DNA from: Selaginella moellendorffii
Taxonomy: Eukaryota > Streptophyta > Lycopodiopsida > Selaginellales > Selaginellaceae
Direction: 5' to 3'
DNA: 64,000 bases
NCBI RefSeq assembly: GCF_000143415.4
Contig: NW_003314261.1
Coordinates: 6,609,132 to 6,673,131, forward strand
Part shown: positions 21,403 to 33,581 of the stretch, in pieces
Layout of the letters: each line of letters begins with the position of its first letter
Numbering within the stretch: position 1 is the first letter of the stretch
The notes under the pieces: generated by a model
What the model was told of the DNA's origin: nothing
Seen by the model: the letters and a program-made list of their open reading frames with translations, nothing else
Databases searched by the model: none
Made by a program: the position numbers and the translations under genes

Positions 21403-23543
21403 CGAGCTAGAATCGACCCCCCGCAGCTCACTACATTCCGAGGATCAGCTTCTCAGCTCGCCGCTCCTCCCACCGCCACCGCCATCGCCATCATCCAAGT
21501 GTTCCTTCGTGGAAATAAAAAGCCCTAACCCTATGGTGCTGGAATATCCTAAAAGAATAGTTTAACTTGGGCAGACCCTTCCTCCCTGAACAATATAGAA
21601 TTTTGTATACACAAAGTGGCAAGCGTGCTTTATGTGAAGATCCAAGGCAACTAATTATAGGTAAAGTGGTTCTTGCAGTTGTTTGTTGCTCTTCAAGTTC
21701 TGACTATTAGTCTAGTTCCAAACAAAGATCTCACTCCACCATCTCCACGAATGAATGCAACTATCAAGCCTTGTAACACAGCATTAGTTAATATGAGGGC
21801 ATTTCTTTAACCTTTTGCTTTTTTTTCTTTCATATGCAAAGATAAACTTTGCTCATAATTTCGGCATTATTATTAGTGCATCCTGAAGTTCGAAGTGAAG
21901 ATTAGCACTTAATGTAATTCTTACCAAACATTAAATCTCAAGATATATTATTTTAAATTTTCTTCTAATTCTTAGAATAAAAAAAAAATGGAGCATGTGA
22001 AACATGAATATTAAATTAGGATCATTTACTTTTAGACCACTTCATTTATAAAGATTCTTATCATATGTGGTTTAAATTTAATACAAGAATTTTTATTTGT
22101 ATATCAGAATGTGAGTGCTCGGATATGGGTTTAAAATAGAACATTTAAATATTTTATTGGGCAATTATAGATTGTCATAAGAATTTTAAACTCCTATAAC
22201 ACCACTAACATAATTGGTGATAACCATGTTAGAAACAAAACCCAAAGCTATGGCACTAACATCACTCAATTATGAAATCTTGATGAATTAATTGTAATTA
22301 TGTGTGTAACTCAACATTAAAGTCATAATTTTAAACCTAAACAAATAACTTTAAAAGCCACAACAATTTATAAAGTACCATTATAGTAAATAATATATTT
22401 CATTTCTAAATCTAGCCAATCTCTAATATTACTGTTAATTTAGACTCATGACCAACTTGCATTTGTGTTTTCCCTACAGTCAACTTCTATGAACATGGAT
22501 GCCTTACCAAAATTTAAATATTAAGCACATATACATTAAAACTTTAGTTTCTATAAATTGTTTTATGGATACTTTTATACTTTTAAAAGTCCATATCAAA
22601 TTTTATTAAAAATATCAAAAATACATTTACAATATATGTCAATAAGAAAGACACAATAAATATATAGTAGTTTGTTTAAGTTGGAGAGTCCAAAACAAAA
22701 AAAAAAATCATTAATACTGTTAATGTATTATTATGCTGTAACACATTATTTATTTTTCAACTCCATAAGTACAAATTAACACAATTCTTAATCATTATTC
22801 AAAGTTATCACACTTCAGATTGAGTCAATAATGAAAATACTTGTATATAAAAATATATTTAACTTTAATATTTTTGTTTTTTATTTTAAGAATAATAATT
22901 ATTGAATAAATAAATACTTTTTTAAAAAACATTTAAGACTGAAGGTACAATTGAATACTATGGTGAATAAAAGAAAAATGATTTAGAATGAACCAAAGAG
23001 AAAAAATATTTTATAATAATTTTAATTAATGTATAATATCTTATCAATAAAAATGTATAGCATTAGTTTTGATATAATAATTAATAATGTAAATATTTAT
23101 AATGTAAATTTTTTATGGATATGTTAATATGATAAATATTTAAATTTTCCAAAATGAACTTCTCCCAATTAAACATTATCACATACATTTGAAAAAGACT
23201 TATCTTGCTACACACATAATGTATTAAATGTTTAAATATCTATTATTTTAAATTTTAAAGTTTATTTATTAAATAAAGTTTAACATTAAAAATTGATCTC
23301 TCTTCCTATCATTTTACTTTTTGATTTCTTGATAATAAAGATAACAATTTTTTTGGACTATATTTTTCTGTTTCATTTGAAACAATGATTATGTTAGTAA
23401 TAGAGTTGGAATACTATCTATGTTGGAACACTTTGACAATTACGATCAATCTGTCTCTCTTTCACAGGGGAAGTTCCTTTCTCTCTCTGGCTCCCTCAGC
23501 TTTTCGCTGCTATTACCTTTTACCTCTTTGTATTACAACTATC
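21403..23543. other. AT-rich intergenic DNA, 2.1 kb
   Basis: Apart from the MINDY promoter at the left end, this is strongly AT-rich from about 21600 to 23380. There are no open frames above background, no terminal repeats and no clear element boundaries. I see nothing functional in it. Confidence 0.5.
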
Positions 23544-26500
23544 TCACGGCGATTTCCAGTCAAACGGCAAGCTTGCAAAACCATTTGCCGCTCCCAAACT
23601 GCTCAAGATCCCGTTCTCGGCTAAGTCATGGACTCCTCCACTGTGATCTTGCGAAGAACTCATATACAAACTCTTTTGCTGCTGTGTACTTCTCATGCCC
23701 ATCCCCAAGTTGGACGTGCTCTCCAGCACCGAGGCTCCAAAACCGTTTACGTTCCCAACGCCGTGGCTCAAACTATTCCCTGGCGAGATCATCCCGCTGC
23801 TCCCAGCGTTCATCATCATCTCTTGCAAGAGCTGATGGACGACGCTATCCTGCTGCTGGTGCTGCTGGCTGCTGGGTTGCTGCTGGAGCATCGAGGCGCT
23901 GTTACTGCCCATTATTGCCGGAGGAGAGCTCATCAAGTTTCCGGAGCTCGTTGGGCTCTGGAGGTTGCTGCTGCTCGTGAGGATCTGCGCGGCCTGGAAG
24001 CTGTTGTTGTTGGCGGTGGTGGTGGTGTTCTTGGGGATGATGAGCGATGAAGCTGGAGATATCGTAGCGCTATTACTTTGCTGCTGCTGCTGCTGATGCT
24101 GGTGGAGTAGAGAAGGGAATGAGCCGAGAAGGCCCTGTAAAGAAGTTCCTAGTTGCTGCTGTTGGTGTTGGAGTTGATATTGGTGTTGGTGTTGGTGTGC
24201 GTGATGTTGTTGTTGTTGATGATTATGTTGTTGTCTCGGCGGGGCAATGGTGGAGGAGCTCATGAGTTGATGTTGGTGATCGTGTTCTTGAGAAGTTGAC
24301 GAGATTTGCAACTCCTGCGGCTGCAATTGTTGCTGTTGCTGTTGCTGATGCTGCTGCTGATGCTGCTGCTGATGCTGCTGCTGTTGATGTTGCTGGAGGA
24401 GCAAAGTTTGCTGCTGCTGCTGCTGGTGATTTCCATTAGCCATAGTAGTCGAGGCACCCCCAAGGCTTGTCCGACGAGGAAAAATCTCCAAGCTCGCTGC
24501 GATAACCGAAATCAATCGTCACAGGTAAAAATCAATCTATGAAAGTAGGAAGTACCCTTGGGTCCCATAGAGTTTTCTCGACTGAAGTCAATCAAATCTT
24601 TCATACTGTTTACTACCTCTGATATCTGAACAAAAAAACCCGAGTTCTCATATAGTTTCGTACATTGAAAATACAAAAGTTTACCTGAAGACACCTAACG
24701 TATCTCTTCGTATAGCCAAGGTCATTTACCGTCGGAACTTCCAAGTTTCTTGCAAGATTTCGCGAGCTTGTTACAAACCTGAAAGAATGAAGTACAAAGG
24801 ATGAAAAACCACAAAAATAAGGAAGAGAAAAAAATTTCTCACATGCTACAATTTGTTTGTAGGTCCTGTGACGATAGTCCAGCAGTTCCCGTTTGCGCGA
24901 CACTCTGTTGGTACTTTTGTGCGACGGTGGCCAGCTGGGTCACCTGCAAGTCGAAAACTTTGAACTCCGGATTACAAAGAAAGAAGAAGTCAACCTGTGG
25001 AACTATCATTCTTCGAGGAAGCAGTTCTTCATGACTCCTTGCACAAAATTCCCAAGAGTGTATCTGTCAAGAAGAAAAACAATTCAAGTATAACTACACC
25101 TCTCAATGTTTGTTTTCATTTGTTCTTCTTACCTTGAGATCAGGAGAGAAGATTATCCGGAGCTGACCATCCCGCACAACACGCAATTGATCAAAGATGC
25201 TCTCTTGAATGGCTTTCCCATACTCTAAAACGATGACCCCCGACGCCAAGCGGTACTCGTGAGGCATGTCCACGAACAGGAGCTCCTCGAGGATGCCACT
25301 GTCATACTTGATTTTGCAAAGCCGTGGCAAAACCTCCACAGTCGTCTCTAGAACAAGAAAGAAAATCACAAACACTCCAAAACACATAAGCAAGGAAAGA
25401 ACTCACCAAAGCCTCGACCCGGTTTTGTTCCACAGATTTCACATTGCCAAACGTCCTGAGAGAAACCAACAGAGTTTTGTCACGTCAAGAAGTATTCTCC
25501 TGAGAGTTTTCACCTGAGGGAAGACACCAGTTGGCTGGCGGCCATTGTTCCCATTCCCGTACAGAGAAACACACCAGCGCTTCTTCGCACGGGGGGCAAA
25601 GTACTCCGCGATGAATCTCCTCCAAAACGTTATGCTATTGTCCTGCAAAAGCTTGCCATGTTTGTGGAACTCCGCGAGAAAGAGAGTGGAGTACCTGAGG
25701 CCGATGCCTTTGGTGATAGATATACTGCATGACACGGCGCGAGCAAGAGCCAGGCTCGTAGACTTGCTTAAGCTGAAGAGCCAGGAAGTGCTGCGGCGGA
25801 GGGGCGTTGCTCGATGAGGAAGAACTCGCGACGAAGCTTTGGTTCTGCTGGTGGAGCTGCTGCTGCTGCTGCTGCTGCTGTTGCTGCTGCTGCAAATGCT
25901 GGAGCTGCTGCTGTTGCTGCTGCTGTTGCAAGTGCTGGAGGTGCTGCTGGCGTTGGTGGAGATGAGACTGGCTCTGAGGCAGCGATTGCAGCAGCTGCTG
26001 CTGGTGGTGCTTGAGCAATCTCTGCTGGTTGAGGAGGCTGAGATGAGCCTGGAGCTGCTGCTGCTGCTGCCGGGCTTGCTGCTGCTGGAGCATCTGCTGG
26101 TGGAGCTCCTCCTCGAGCTTCACCTCCACTTTCGGGATCAAAACGCTGTTTTGCTGTTGGTGGTGCTGCTGCGACTGTAACATTTGCTGGTGGAGATGAT
26201 GAGTCTGCGGCTCCACCGGTTCCAACTTCACACCCCCAGCCGCCATCGCCGCCTGGTGATGGTCTTGCATGGTGGTGATCGTCGACGTACCATTATTACC
26301 GCCACCACCACCACCACCGCTTCCACCACCGCTTCCGCCACCCCCGCCGCCACCTCCCACCACCGCCCCGCCGCTGGCTTGCTCCTGCGCAGCGCTGGAA
26401 ACCAGCTGCATTGGAGGCTGGAAGTTGGCCAGCCCCGGATCATGCTCGAGCCTCGACGAGGAACTCCTCAGCAAACTCGCGCTCGAGGTGGTGGTGGTGG

Positions 26501-26991
26501 CGGTGGCGGCGGCGGCGGATGGATTATTTCCAAGGTTCCCGGAGGAAGAAGTTGGGCTGAGAACATCTACGCTGGATCCAAGCAGCGCATAATTTAGCGA
26601 GCTGGGAGAAGGATTGCTGCCGCTATGGAAAGCTCCACCCGAAGAGGACAAGTTTGATAAGTTGGCTAGGATCCCAAACTGTGAGGACGGCGTACCGCGC
26701 GGTATACCGCCAGGCGAGGGCCTTATGCCGCTGGCGGCGGGCGGCGGTACCGCCAGCCGGCGGTTCTCTAGGTACTGGTCTAGAGCCAGGCCGCCTGGAT
26801 AGAGAGGAGAAGGAACCCAGTAGAGCCAGGAGAGGAGGCGCGCGGCGGCGGCGAGGAGGAGCCTAGGACAAATCCCTATCCCACGGGGAATCCCGGCGGC
26901 GGAGGCATCGACGAGATTGGGGGCTGGCGGAGGAGCTGCGGGGCGATTCCACTCACATTGGCGGCGAGCTGGGATTCATCAGCATTGGCAT
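23544..26991 (-). CDS. SEU: SEUSS-like LIM-domain-binding transcriptional co-regulator, 10 exons
   Basis: Exons 26991-26957, 26862-25695, 25642-25514, 25455-25407, 25347-25133, 25063-24995, 24943-24843, 24778-24685, 24625-24556 and 24496-23544 join in phase into about 960 residues. The LDB domain starts near residue 390 with VYEPGSCSRRVMQYIYHQ. It continues FWRRFIAEYFAPRAKKRW, GVFPQDVWQCEICGTKPG, VLPRLCKIKYDSGILEEL, SPDLKIHSWEFCARSHEE and VTQLATVAQKYQQSV, all hallmarks of SEUSS and SLK proteins, which pair with LEUNIG-type repressors. Both flanks are Gln/His-rich; the CAG-type runs explain long antisense Leu/Ala frames. Exon 1 is short (MPMLMNPSSPP) and its acceptor is uncertain: 26862 or 26730, the latter 44 residues shorter. 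Confidence 0.9.
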
Positions 26992-28561
26992 TCCAGCGGC
27001 GGCGTCGTCATGGTGTGATCACGGTGGCGGAGGAGGAGAGACGATGCCGCGGCGGCTCCAATGCCGCCATACCTGGCTCCCTCTCTCGCATCGCTCGCGC
27101 GGCTCCTCCTTGCCTTGCTGTTATGGCTTACCTGGGAGTGAGCGCCTGGCACAAGCAACCCATGAGAGGGAAGCCCTCTAGCTTGCTCCTCTAGCTCGCT
27201 CCTCCAATTCCTCGCGCGACCCAGATGCCCAATGCCTAGCCAGCCCGCGAATCTCACTGCTCTCTCGCGCGAATCCCAGTCCCCGCCGGAGATTCAACCG
27301 TGGATCCGAGGCTCCGAGAGAGAGAGAGAATGGAATGGAATGGGGGGATCACAAGGGGGAAAAAGGGCGAGACAAAGGAAGGAAGAAAAACTCTCTCTCC
27401 TTTCGCGAGAGCTCTTCCTTCTCTCTCTCTCTCTTGTTTGCGAGAAAATAGACGCGATCCTCCGGAGAAGCAGAGATTTGGAGCTCGCCACTGTGTTTTC
27501 GTGTCCTCCAAAATGCCACGAGAGAAGAAAAAAAAAATTCCAAGGGCCAAAGCAAAAGAACAGAGCAAGTTAATGTTACCGGTGGCATTTCCCGGTGGCC
27601 GGTTAGGGTTTTCCCGCCGGCTGGCGGGCCGCCGGCGCCCGTTACCACCCGTCACCGCCCGTCGCCGGGTACATCCGTACGGTAGTGGGGGGAATGTTTC
27701 CCGGTGCGGCATATGCCCGTGGAATCTAGTTGTATCAAAGACAAAAACACGAGCTTGGAGGGTATCTTTGCGGGCGATGTAGAAGAAGGGCCTCACTCTC
27801 ACGCTCCCTTGGCGGTGAAATTTCCAATTTTAATCGCTCCTTTTACTTCGAAGAATCCAACCCATTCCAACGCATTGGCCCTTCTAAAAAGTACAAAAGC
27901 GACACTGGATTGCGCAGGGAACCCTAATTCTTCGCTTCCCTTTATGATATATGAATGTTCTGCGTCACCTTTTCTCTCTTTTCTTTTGCATGGCGGGTTT
28001 GAAGAACCGTACGGAAGCGTTGCAACTGCCAGCCTTTTGCCAACTTATATTTTGTTGGAAACCTTTCCAACGGCCTTTTTACCTCCATGAACGCTCTTCG
28101 ATTATCATTGATTGATCCATGGCAATGGAGGTAATTTACTTTTTACCAAAGGGAAACCTCGCCGGTGTATCTCTGGACCGGTAAATCCAAGGGCCGTTGT
28201 CGTGTCAGTGAAATATGCCCTAGGGAGAGGCGCCCGTCATTCGACGCCCCGTCAGTTGACGAGGCATTTATTGGCATGTACGGTAGGTGTCCCGTACACT
28301 TCTTCTCGTTGGATATTCTCCCGCCCAAAGGCCGGATATTCTCCTCTCTTTTTTTTGTTTTTTTTTTTGAAAGAAAAAATGGTTTCCAATGTGTTCTGTT
28401 CATGTGCCCCGGGAATAAGATATAAAGCCAATTGCTCACGTCAATCGTGTCATAGCGTCATACCGATCTGTGGTTCTCATTCTCGAGTCCATTTCAAGCT
28501 GATGTGATGTGTATTTAATCATGAAAAACTCCACTGCCAGGGTTCGATCCTGGCCCTGGCG
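26992..28561. other. Intergenic 1.6 kb between SEUSS and PPR
   Basis: The left part is the SEUSS promoter and 5' UTR, with GA/CT-rich tracts near 27310-27435. A GC-rich patch lies near 27600-27680. Open frames here lack splice or domain support. Nothing else is identified. Confidence 0.4.
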
Positions 28562-30580
28562 CTAGAGTTCCCCGTCCTCGTCTTCCTGGGCCTTCGATCG
28601 GCGGAGCAGATCGGCAATGCAGGCGTAGTTCTCGGCGGTGGGCGCGATGCCGTGATCGAGCAGCATGGACGCGAGCGAGTCCAATCCATCGCGCAGGAGG
28701 CCGAGATGGGCACACGCGGATTGGAGCTCCGCCATGGTGACCGCGCTGGGCGGCGTCCCCTGGAGCTGCATCTCGCGGAAGAGGCGAAACCCTAGATCCA
28801 CGCGCCCGTTGCTCGCGAAAGCCCTGATGATGGAAGTCCACGACACGACGCTCTGGCGGCGCAGCGATCGAAAGAGGGAATCTGCCCGGCCCAAGGATCC
28901 ACAGCGGCCGTACATGTGGATGGCCGCGTTGTGGACCATGTCCGTACTTGGGCCATGCTCTGTTTCGCGGTCTGCGTGTTCCTCCTCCTCGAAGCACGCG
29001 TGGATTGCCTCGCCCTCGCCCAGCGCCGCGGAATTGGAGCACGCCGCGATCGCGCCCACGAATGCCAGAGCGACCGGCTTGACTCCCTCGAGATCCATTT
29101 GCTTGAAGAGATTGATCGCTGTCCGGGAGTCCCCATTTCGGGCGTAATTCGCGACCATCTTCGCCCACCCCGCGGCGCTGGTTGGATTCTCAAGGAAAAT
29201 CGCCCTGGCGGTGTCGAGGTCGTCGCATCGGCCAAACATGTCGATCGTGGCGTCCCGGAGCCGCGGATCCGACCAGAATTCGCTGTCGCCGATCCACGAC
29301 GCGATCCTCTTGGCATCCGGCAGCGAATTGGGCGATGCGCATGAATCGATCAGCGCGATGAATGTGGCGCCGTCGGGCTTGATTCCCTCGAGATTTATCC
29401 GGAAAGAGAAAGAGATCGCCGACGCCGTCGCGCCACCCTTGGCAATTGCCGCGATGCCTATGTTCCACGACGAGATCTCCCACTGCGGCATTCTCTCGAG
29501 CGCACGCATCGCTCCATCGAAATCTCCAGATTGCGCACAAGCAGTCGCGATTGAATTCCAGGTGATTGGATCTCTTCTTTCCATCCGCGAGAACACGGCC
29601 CAAGATCTGGCCAGGTCTCCGTACCTGCCGTACGCAGAGAGTACGGCGTTCATCACGGCGGGGTTCGAATCCCTGGCCAGTTCTTCGTCCTCTTCGGCCG
29701 TACAGTGTATCGCCCTAATCGTAGAGGTGGAATGGCTTCCCTGGAGGAGCGTCAAATAGATCAGAGTGTTAGGTCTTGCGCCTTCTTGATCCATCACCTG
29801 GAAGAGCTGGAATGCTGCGCTGTGGCGATCGCATCGCGCCGCGGCGGTGATGATCGCGCTCCAGCAGACGACATTCTTCGCCACGGGCATTTCTTGGAAG
29901 AGCTCCAGCGATCGATCGAAATATCCGTTCCTGGCAAATGCTGTGCCGATGCTTGTCCAAGAGACAACGTCTGGATTGGGGATGTCCGCGAAGACGCTCC
30001 AAGCGCTGTCCAGACGCTGGCATTTTCCGTACATTGTGATCAGCGTGTTCGCTACAGCGGTGTTGTGGACAAGGCCGGCCTCGAGGGTTTGCTCGTGGAG
30101 CAGCTTCCCATCTCGCAATGATCGCAAGATCCCGCAAGAATCGATAGCGCTGACGAAGGTAAGATCATCTGGACGCTCTCCCTGCAGGCTCATCCGGTAG
30201 AAAATCTCCAATGCGTCTTGGCACTGATCGTTTCGCGCGCAGGCAGCGATGAGAGCGTTCCAGGATGCAAGATTTCGAGCCGGCATCCTGTTGAAGACAA
30301 TCTTGGCGTGATCGAGATCCCCATTCTCGGCACTGGCGACAAGAAAGATTGTCCACGAGTAAATATTTCGATTGCGGATGCTGTGGAAGATTGATCGGGC
30401 TTCTTGCAGGCACTGGCAGCTGCCATACATCTGGATCAGAGAATTCGCGACGAATGTGTGAGCGCCATAGCCATTCTTGTGAACTTCGCGGTGGAGCTCC
30501 TTGCCCTGGAGCAGCGATCGCGTTTTGGCGCATTGCTGGAGCTGAGATCCAAGTTCCTGGACAATGCGGAGATTATGCAT
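28562..30580 (-). CDS. Pentatricopeptide repeat protein, intronless (672 aa)
   Basis: A single exon starts MHNLRIVQELGSQLQQCAKT. That is the usual N-terminal LxxCA block of Selaginella-type PLS proteins, followed by GKELHREVHKNGYG. About fifteen PPR motifs run to the end, for example FVANSLIQMYGSCQCLQEAR, NLASWNALIAACARNDQ and NVVCWSAIITAAARCDR. L-type units are included (PDDLTFVSAIDSCGILRS). It ends at AENYACIADLLRRSKAQEDE with a short tail and no DYW domain, so it is truncated relative to editing-type proteins or needs a partner. The gene starts 90 bp from HEMERA in divergent orientation. Organellar RNA binding is the expected role. Confidence 0.9.
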   Translation of the reverse strand: MHNLRIVQELGSQLQQCAKTRSLLQGKELHREVHKNGYGAHTFVANSLIQMYGSCQCLQEARSIFHSIRNRNIYSWTIFLVASAENGDLDHAKIVFNRMPARNLASWNALIAACARNDQCQDALEIFYRMSLQGERPDDLTFVSAIDSCGILRSLRDGKLLHEQTLEAGLVHNTAVANTLITMYGKCQRLDSAWSVFADIPNPDVVSWTSIGTAFARNGYFDRSLELFQEMPVAKNVVCWSAIITAAARCDRHSAAFQLFQVMDQEGARPNTLIYLTLLQGSHSTSTIRAIHCTAEEDEELARDSNPAVMNAVLSAYGRYGDLARSWAVFSRMERRDPITWNSIATACAQSGDFDGAMRALERMPQWEISSWNIGIAAIAKGGATASAISFSFRINLEGIKPDGATFIALIDSCASPNSLPDAKRIASWIGDSEFWSDPRLRDATIDMFGRCDDLDTARAIFLENPTSAAGWAKMVANYARNGDSRTAINLFKQMDLEGVKPVALAFVGAIAACSNSAALGEGEAIHACFEEEEHADRETEHGPSTDMVHNAAIHMYGRCGSLGRADSLFRSLRRQSVVSWTSIIRAFASNGRVDLGFRLFREMQLQGTPPSAVTMAELQSACAHLGLLRDGLDSLASMLLDHGIAPTAENYACIADLLRRSKAQEDEDGEL

Positions 30581-30670
30581 GCACGAACATGAGGTAAGAA
30601 GAATTAAGTTGCTCTATAATCTAAGGACGAGTCGTGCGCTAGGGTTTATGGATGGTTTTAGCGAGCGGGC
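30581..30670. promoter_or_regulatory. 90-bp divergent promoter, PPR / HEMERA
   Basis: Only 90 bp separate the two start codons (PPR ATG ending at 30580, minus; HEMERA ATG at 30671, plus). Both 5' UTRs and any core promoter elements must lie here or inside the flanking genes. No TATA box is obvious. Confidence 0.5.
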
Positions 30671-32735
30671 ATGGCGGCAGTAGCTGGCATTGTGAGCACA
30701 GGCACTTGGCGCTCAGGTGAGTGGTGGTAGGCAGCATTGAAGAACGCGATTTCGTCTAATTCTGGAGGTTGCAGAGCTCATTGGCCACTACTCTCTTCCA
30801 CGTTTGAGACTGAGCTTCTCCACGGTACACTACATTTTCCTTTCTATTTCAGTTTTGGTTTTGTGGCGTTTTTCATTTGTAGAGCCTTCTCCGAGGTGGA
30901 TTTCGAAGACCGCTGGTTATACGATGTAGTGGTGCTGACGCTTCTGAGACACCCAAGCCCAAGCCGAGACGTCGGAAGAAGGCTGATGATCCTTCGGCTC
31001 AACCCAAGCAAGAAGAAGAAGCTGTGACTCCGAAAGTTACGAAGCGACAATCTCGAGCATCGGCAGCAGCTTCTCCCAGGGACTCGGATGAACAGCCCCT
31101 TGAAAAACCGAAGAAGAAAAGGGCAGCACCTAAGCGGAAAGTTGTAGAAGCTACAGCGGTGGAAGTTGAAGTTGTTGATGACAGAGATGGGACAAAAGCC
31201 GAGGCGGTTGTTGCGCGGACCAAAAGAAAGAGCAAGAAAGAAAATGATAGATGGAAAATCATGGAGGGGGAGAAGCTTAAGGTGATTGAAGGTAAGAACA
31301 TGGCCGACGTGGAAGTTGTGTACGAGAGTGAAGAGGAGGAAGACGATGATCAAGCTGAAGACGAGTTGGAAGACGAAGAAAAACAGGAAGGAGACCTTGA
31401 TGTCGTCGACATGAACTTCCCGGACAAAGAATGCTACGCGCTTATTTCGTCATACAAGCCCAGGAAGGTCGCCAAGGACGAGCGTCCTCCGCTGACAAAC
31501 GACGAGCTATGGTGGAACTGGAAGAACCGACGGCCTGATGAGCACGTCTGGAGTGAGTTCCAGAAACGTCCTGGGCTTCCTGATATCGTAAGTTCTCCAC
31601 TTGCAAACTTTCTCTAACACTCGAGCTTGCGTTTGTACGTTTGTATGTAGACAATGGCAGCTATGGCGGCACTGACAGGACAGATTAAGTTGTTCGGAGA
31701 CACGCCAACTGTGACAGAGACGCACATTTATCGTGCTCGAAAATTCGTGTTCAAAGAGGAAAGGTGAGCTACCTTGCCAAAAATTTCTCTTTGTGCTGGC
31801 TGTAAAATTAACACAAAACTTTCAGGTTGGCGGCGGAAGCGAAACGGAGGGACGAAATAGGGGCAATGGCATATTATCATGAATGGGTGAAAGCGTGGGA
31901 CAAGGATACGTCGAAAGAAGCTGTTCAGAAGCACTACGAGGAAACGGGAGAAGACGTGGCTTTGCAGTTGATGAATATGTTGGCTTGCCAGACTCAGAGA
32001 GAATATCGACAAATGATGGGTACTGATGTTCGAATCCGAAGAGATCCACTTGTGATGCGTGCGACGCGAGAGATGAAAAGATCCGGTGAGTTACAAAATC
32101 GTTTCTTGGATTCACCTGATTCGGTCGTTGGCTGGTTTGTTTCAGTTTTTGGTGGCGATCCTGTCTATCCAACTATAAATTACAGAAAAAAACCAGATGA
32201 AATTCCAGATTACCGAGGGCCAAATTTCCATCAGCCAAGGCCAAATCTCATAGAACACTTGATACGGGTACGGGTACAGTAAGATATACTTTTGACTTGC
32301 ATTTTGGCTTATCCTCCTTTTGAACATTCATGCAGGGTGGTCGGATGAAAACACGAGCTGAACACAACCGCATAATGGCTTTGCAGCAGCAACGACTTGA
32401 AGCTGCAGCCGCAAGGGCCGAGGTGAGCTTCTTTTCCGTTTTCGAGCAGCTCTTGATTGATGGCTCTTGAATTCCAGGAGGATGAAGCAGTTGTGGAAGA
32501 AATGGCCGCAGCTATTGACATTGGCGACAAAGATATAGAGGTAAGAACTTTACACGCATGTTGGATGGGTCTGTTTTGATGAACAGTTCGTTCGTTCGTT
32601 CAGGAGGAGGATGATGAAGAAGAAGACGATGTTGATGTCGACGCCCAGTTGAAAGAAGAGATCATTTCCGTGCCAACAGAGAAGCTGATAGAGCTCGCAC
32701 AGGAAGAGGACGAGGACGAGGAAGGAAACATATAG
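30671..32735 (+). CDS. PTAC12: HEMERA / pTAC12 / PAP5, plastid RNA polymerase-associated protein, 9 exons
   Basis: Exons 30671-30716, 30775-30824, 30883-31587, 31651-31763, 31826-32085, 32146-32267, 32336-32422, 32478-32540 and 32604-32735 join in phase into about 525 residues, close to the Arabidopsis length. Residues 1-45 (MAAVAGIVSTGTWRSELIGH and on) look like a transit peptide. A Lys/acid-rich region follows. The conserved core reads LTNDELWWNWKNRRPDEHVW, GQIKLFGDTPTVTETHIYRA, MAYYHEWVKAWDKDTSKEA, YRQMMGTDVRIRRDPL, VFGGDPVYPTINY and DYRGPNFHQPRPN, with an acidic tail. In Arabidopsis the protein acts in the plastid polymerase complex and in nuclear phytochrome signalling. The small exon 2 acceptor at 30775 is the only one keeping the frame open. 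Confidence 0.95.
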
Positions 32736-32841
32736 AGAAGTCGCGGTTTGATTGATTCGTTGTGTACTACTGACACATTGCAGCCGCTCTGTGGCTCTCG
32801 GACGGACAGACAAAAAGAGTTTCCCGGAGAGAAAGAAACCT

Positions 32842-33396
32842 CTAGCACATATCGCCGTCCAAAGAGAAAGCACAGTACTCCTGGAAGGGAGTGAGCTCCA
32901 CCATGCCAACGTCGCAAATGTGGCCCGTTAGAGGTAGCTTCAACTCTTGAAACACAGCGAAGGCATCCGCCAGCCGGTTCCTGGGAAGCTCTTGGGCGAC
33001 ACTGCAGTGAGGGAACCAGTTCCCGGGCTGATAGACATCCAAGCTCTCGACTCCCATCACCTGGAGAAGCTCGTGGAAGCGGTCGTGGAAAGCCAGGAGC
33101 TGGATTGTGGGGGCCGGGGTGAGGAAGAGGGAGGTCTTGTCCGTGAAGAAGCCCCCAGCGGCGGAGAAACTGATGGCCACAGGGCCCTCCTGCGCGGCGA
33201 AGCTCTCGACAGTGGTCCGGAGTTTTGGGAGCTCCAAGTCGTCGGCGGTCGTGAGGCTGAGACGCATGTGAGGTCGGCTGCCGCTGTCAATGAGCAGGGA
33301 GGTTATCTTCCTCCGGGCTAAGACGTTCCAGAGCTCGAGGATTTGGTTCTCTAGCGCGGCGTCGAAGTAGAGAGCGAAGGCGAAGCTCTTGGGCAT
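32842..33396 (-). CDS. 2'-5' RNA ligase-like 2H phosphoesterase
   Basis: A 184-residue single exon starts MPKSFAFALYFDAALENQIL. Two His signatures mark the 2H fold: RPHMRLSL (His43) and FPHCSVA (His130), each of the H-x-(T/S/R)-hydrophobic kind. The second fits H-x-S; the first has Arg at the third position, a small departure. Spacing of about 87 residues and the total length fit bacterial LigT-like proteins and their plant relatives. Substrate is unknown; cyclic phosphate or 2'-5' linkages are usual for the family. An in-frame ATG at 33429 would add 11 residues. Its 3' end lies 106 bp from that of HEMERA. Confidence 0.8.
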   Translation of the reverse strand: MPKSFAFALYFDAALENQILELWNVLARRKITSLLIDSGSRPHMRLSLTTADDLELPKLRTTVESFAAQEGPVAISFSAAGGFFTDKTSLFLTPAPTIQLLAFHDRFHELLQVMGVESLDVYQPGNWFPHCSVAQELPRNRLADAFAVFQELKLPLTGHICDVGMVELTPFQEYCAFSLDGDMC

Positions 33397-33581
33397 CGTC
33401 GCCTGGTGCAAACATCCATCATGAATCATGAATCCGAGAAGAATTTCATCGTACCTTGATTCGATCCTTTCAGGAAGAGCTAAAAGGGTTAGGGCTAAAT
33501 CATACGAAAAAGTTATTTCGAAAAGTATTGATTAGCGATGTTATTTAAAGTAAAAACATATTTTGCAAATTAGAAATCAAA

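Noticed and set aside
25814-26180. Poly-Leu and poly-Ala frames on the plus strand
   Set aside because: Reverse reading of the CAG-type Gln repeats of the SEUSS-like gene.
27254-28090. Several frames of 90-180 codons upstream of the SEUSS-like gene
   Set aside because: No splice support, no domain, mixed low-complexity composition; they overlap each other on both strands.
28535-28562. A tRNA-like GGTTCGATCCTGG motif
   Set aside because: It is a short perfect inverted repeat with a 7-nt loop, but no D arm, anticodon arm or acceptor stem fits around it.
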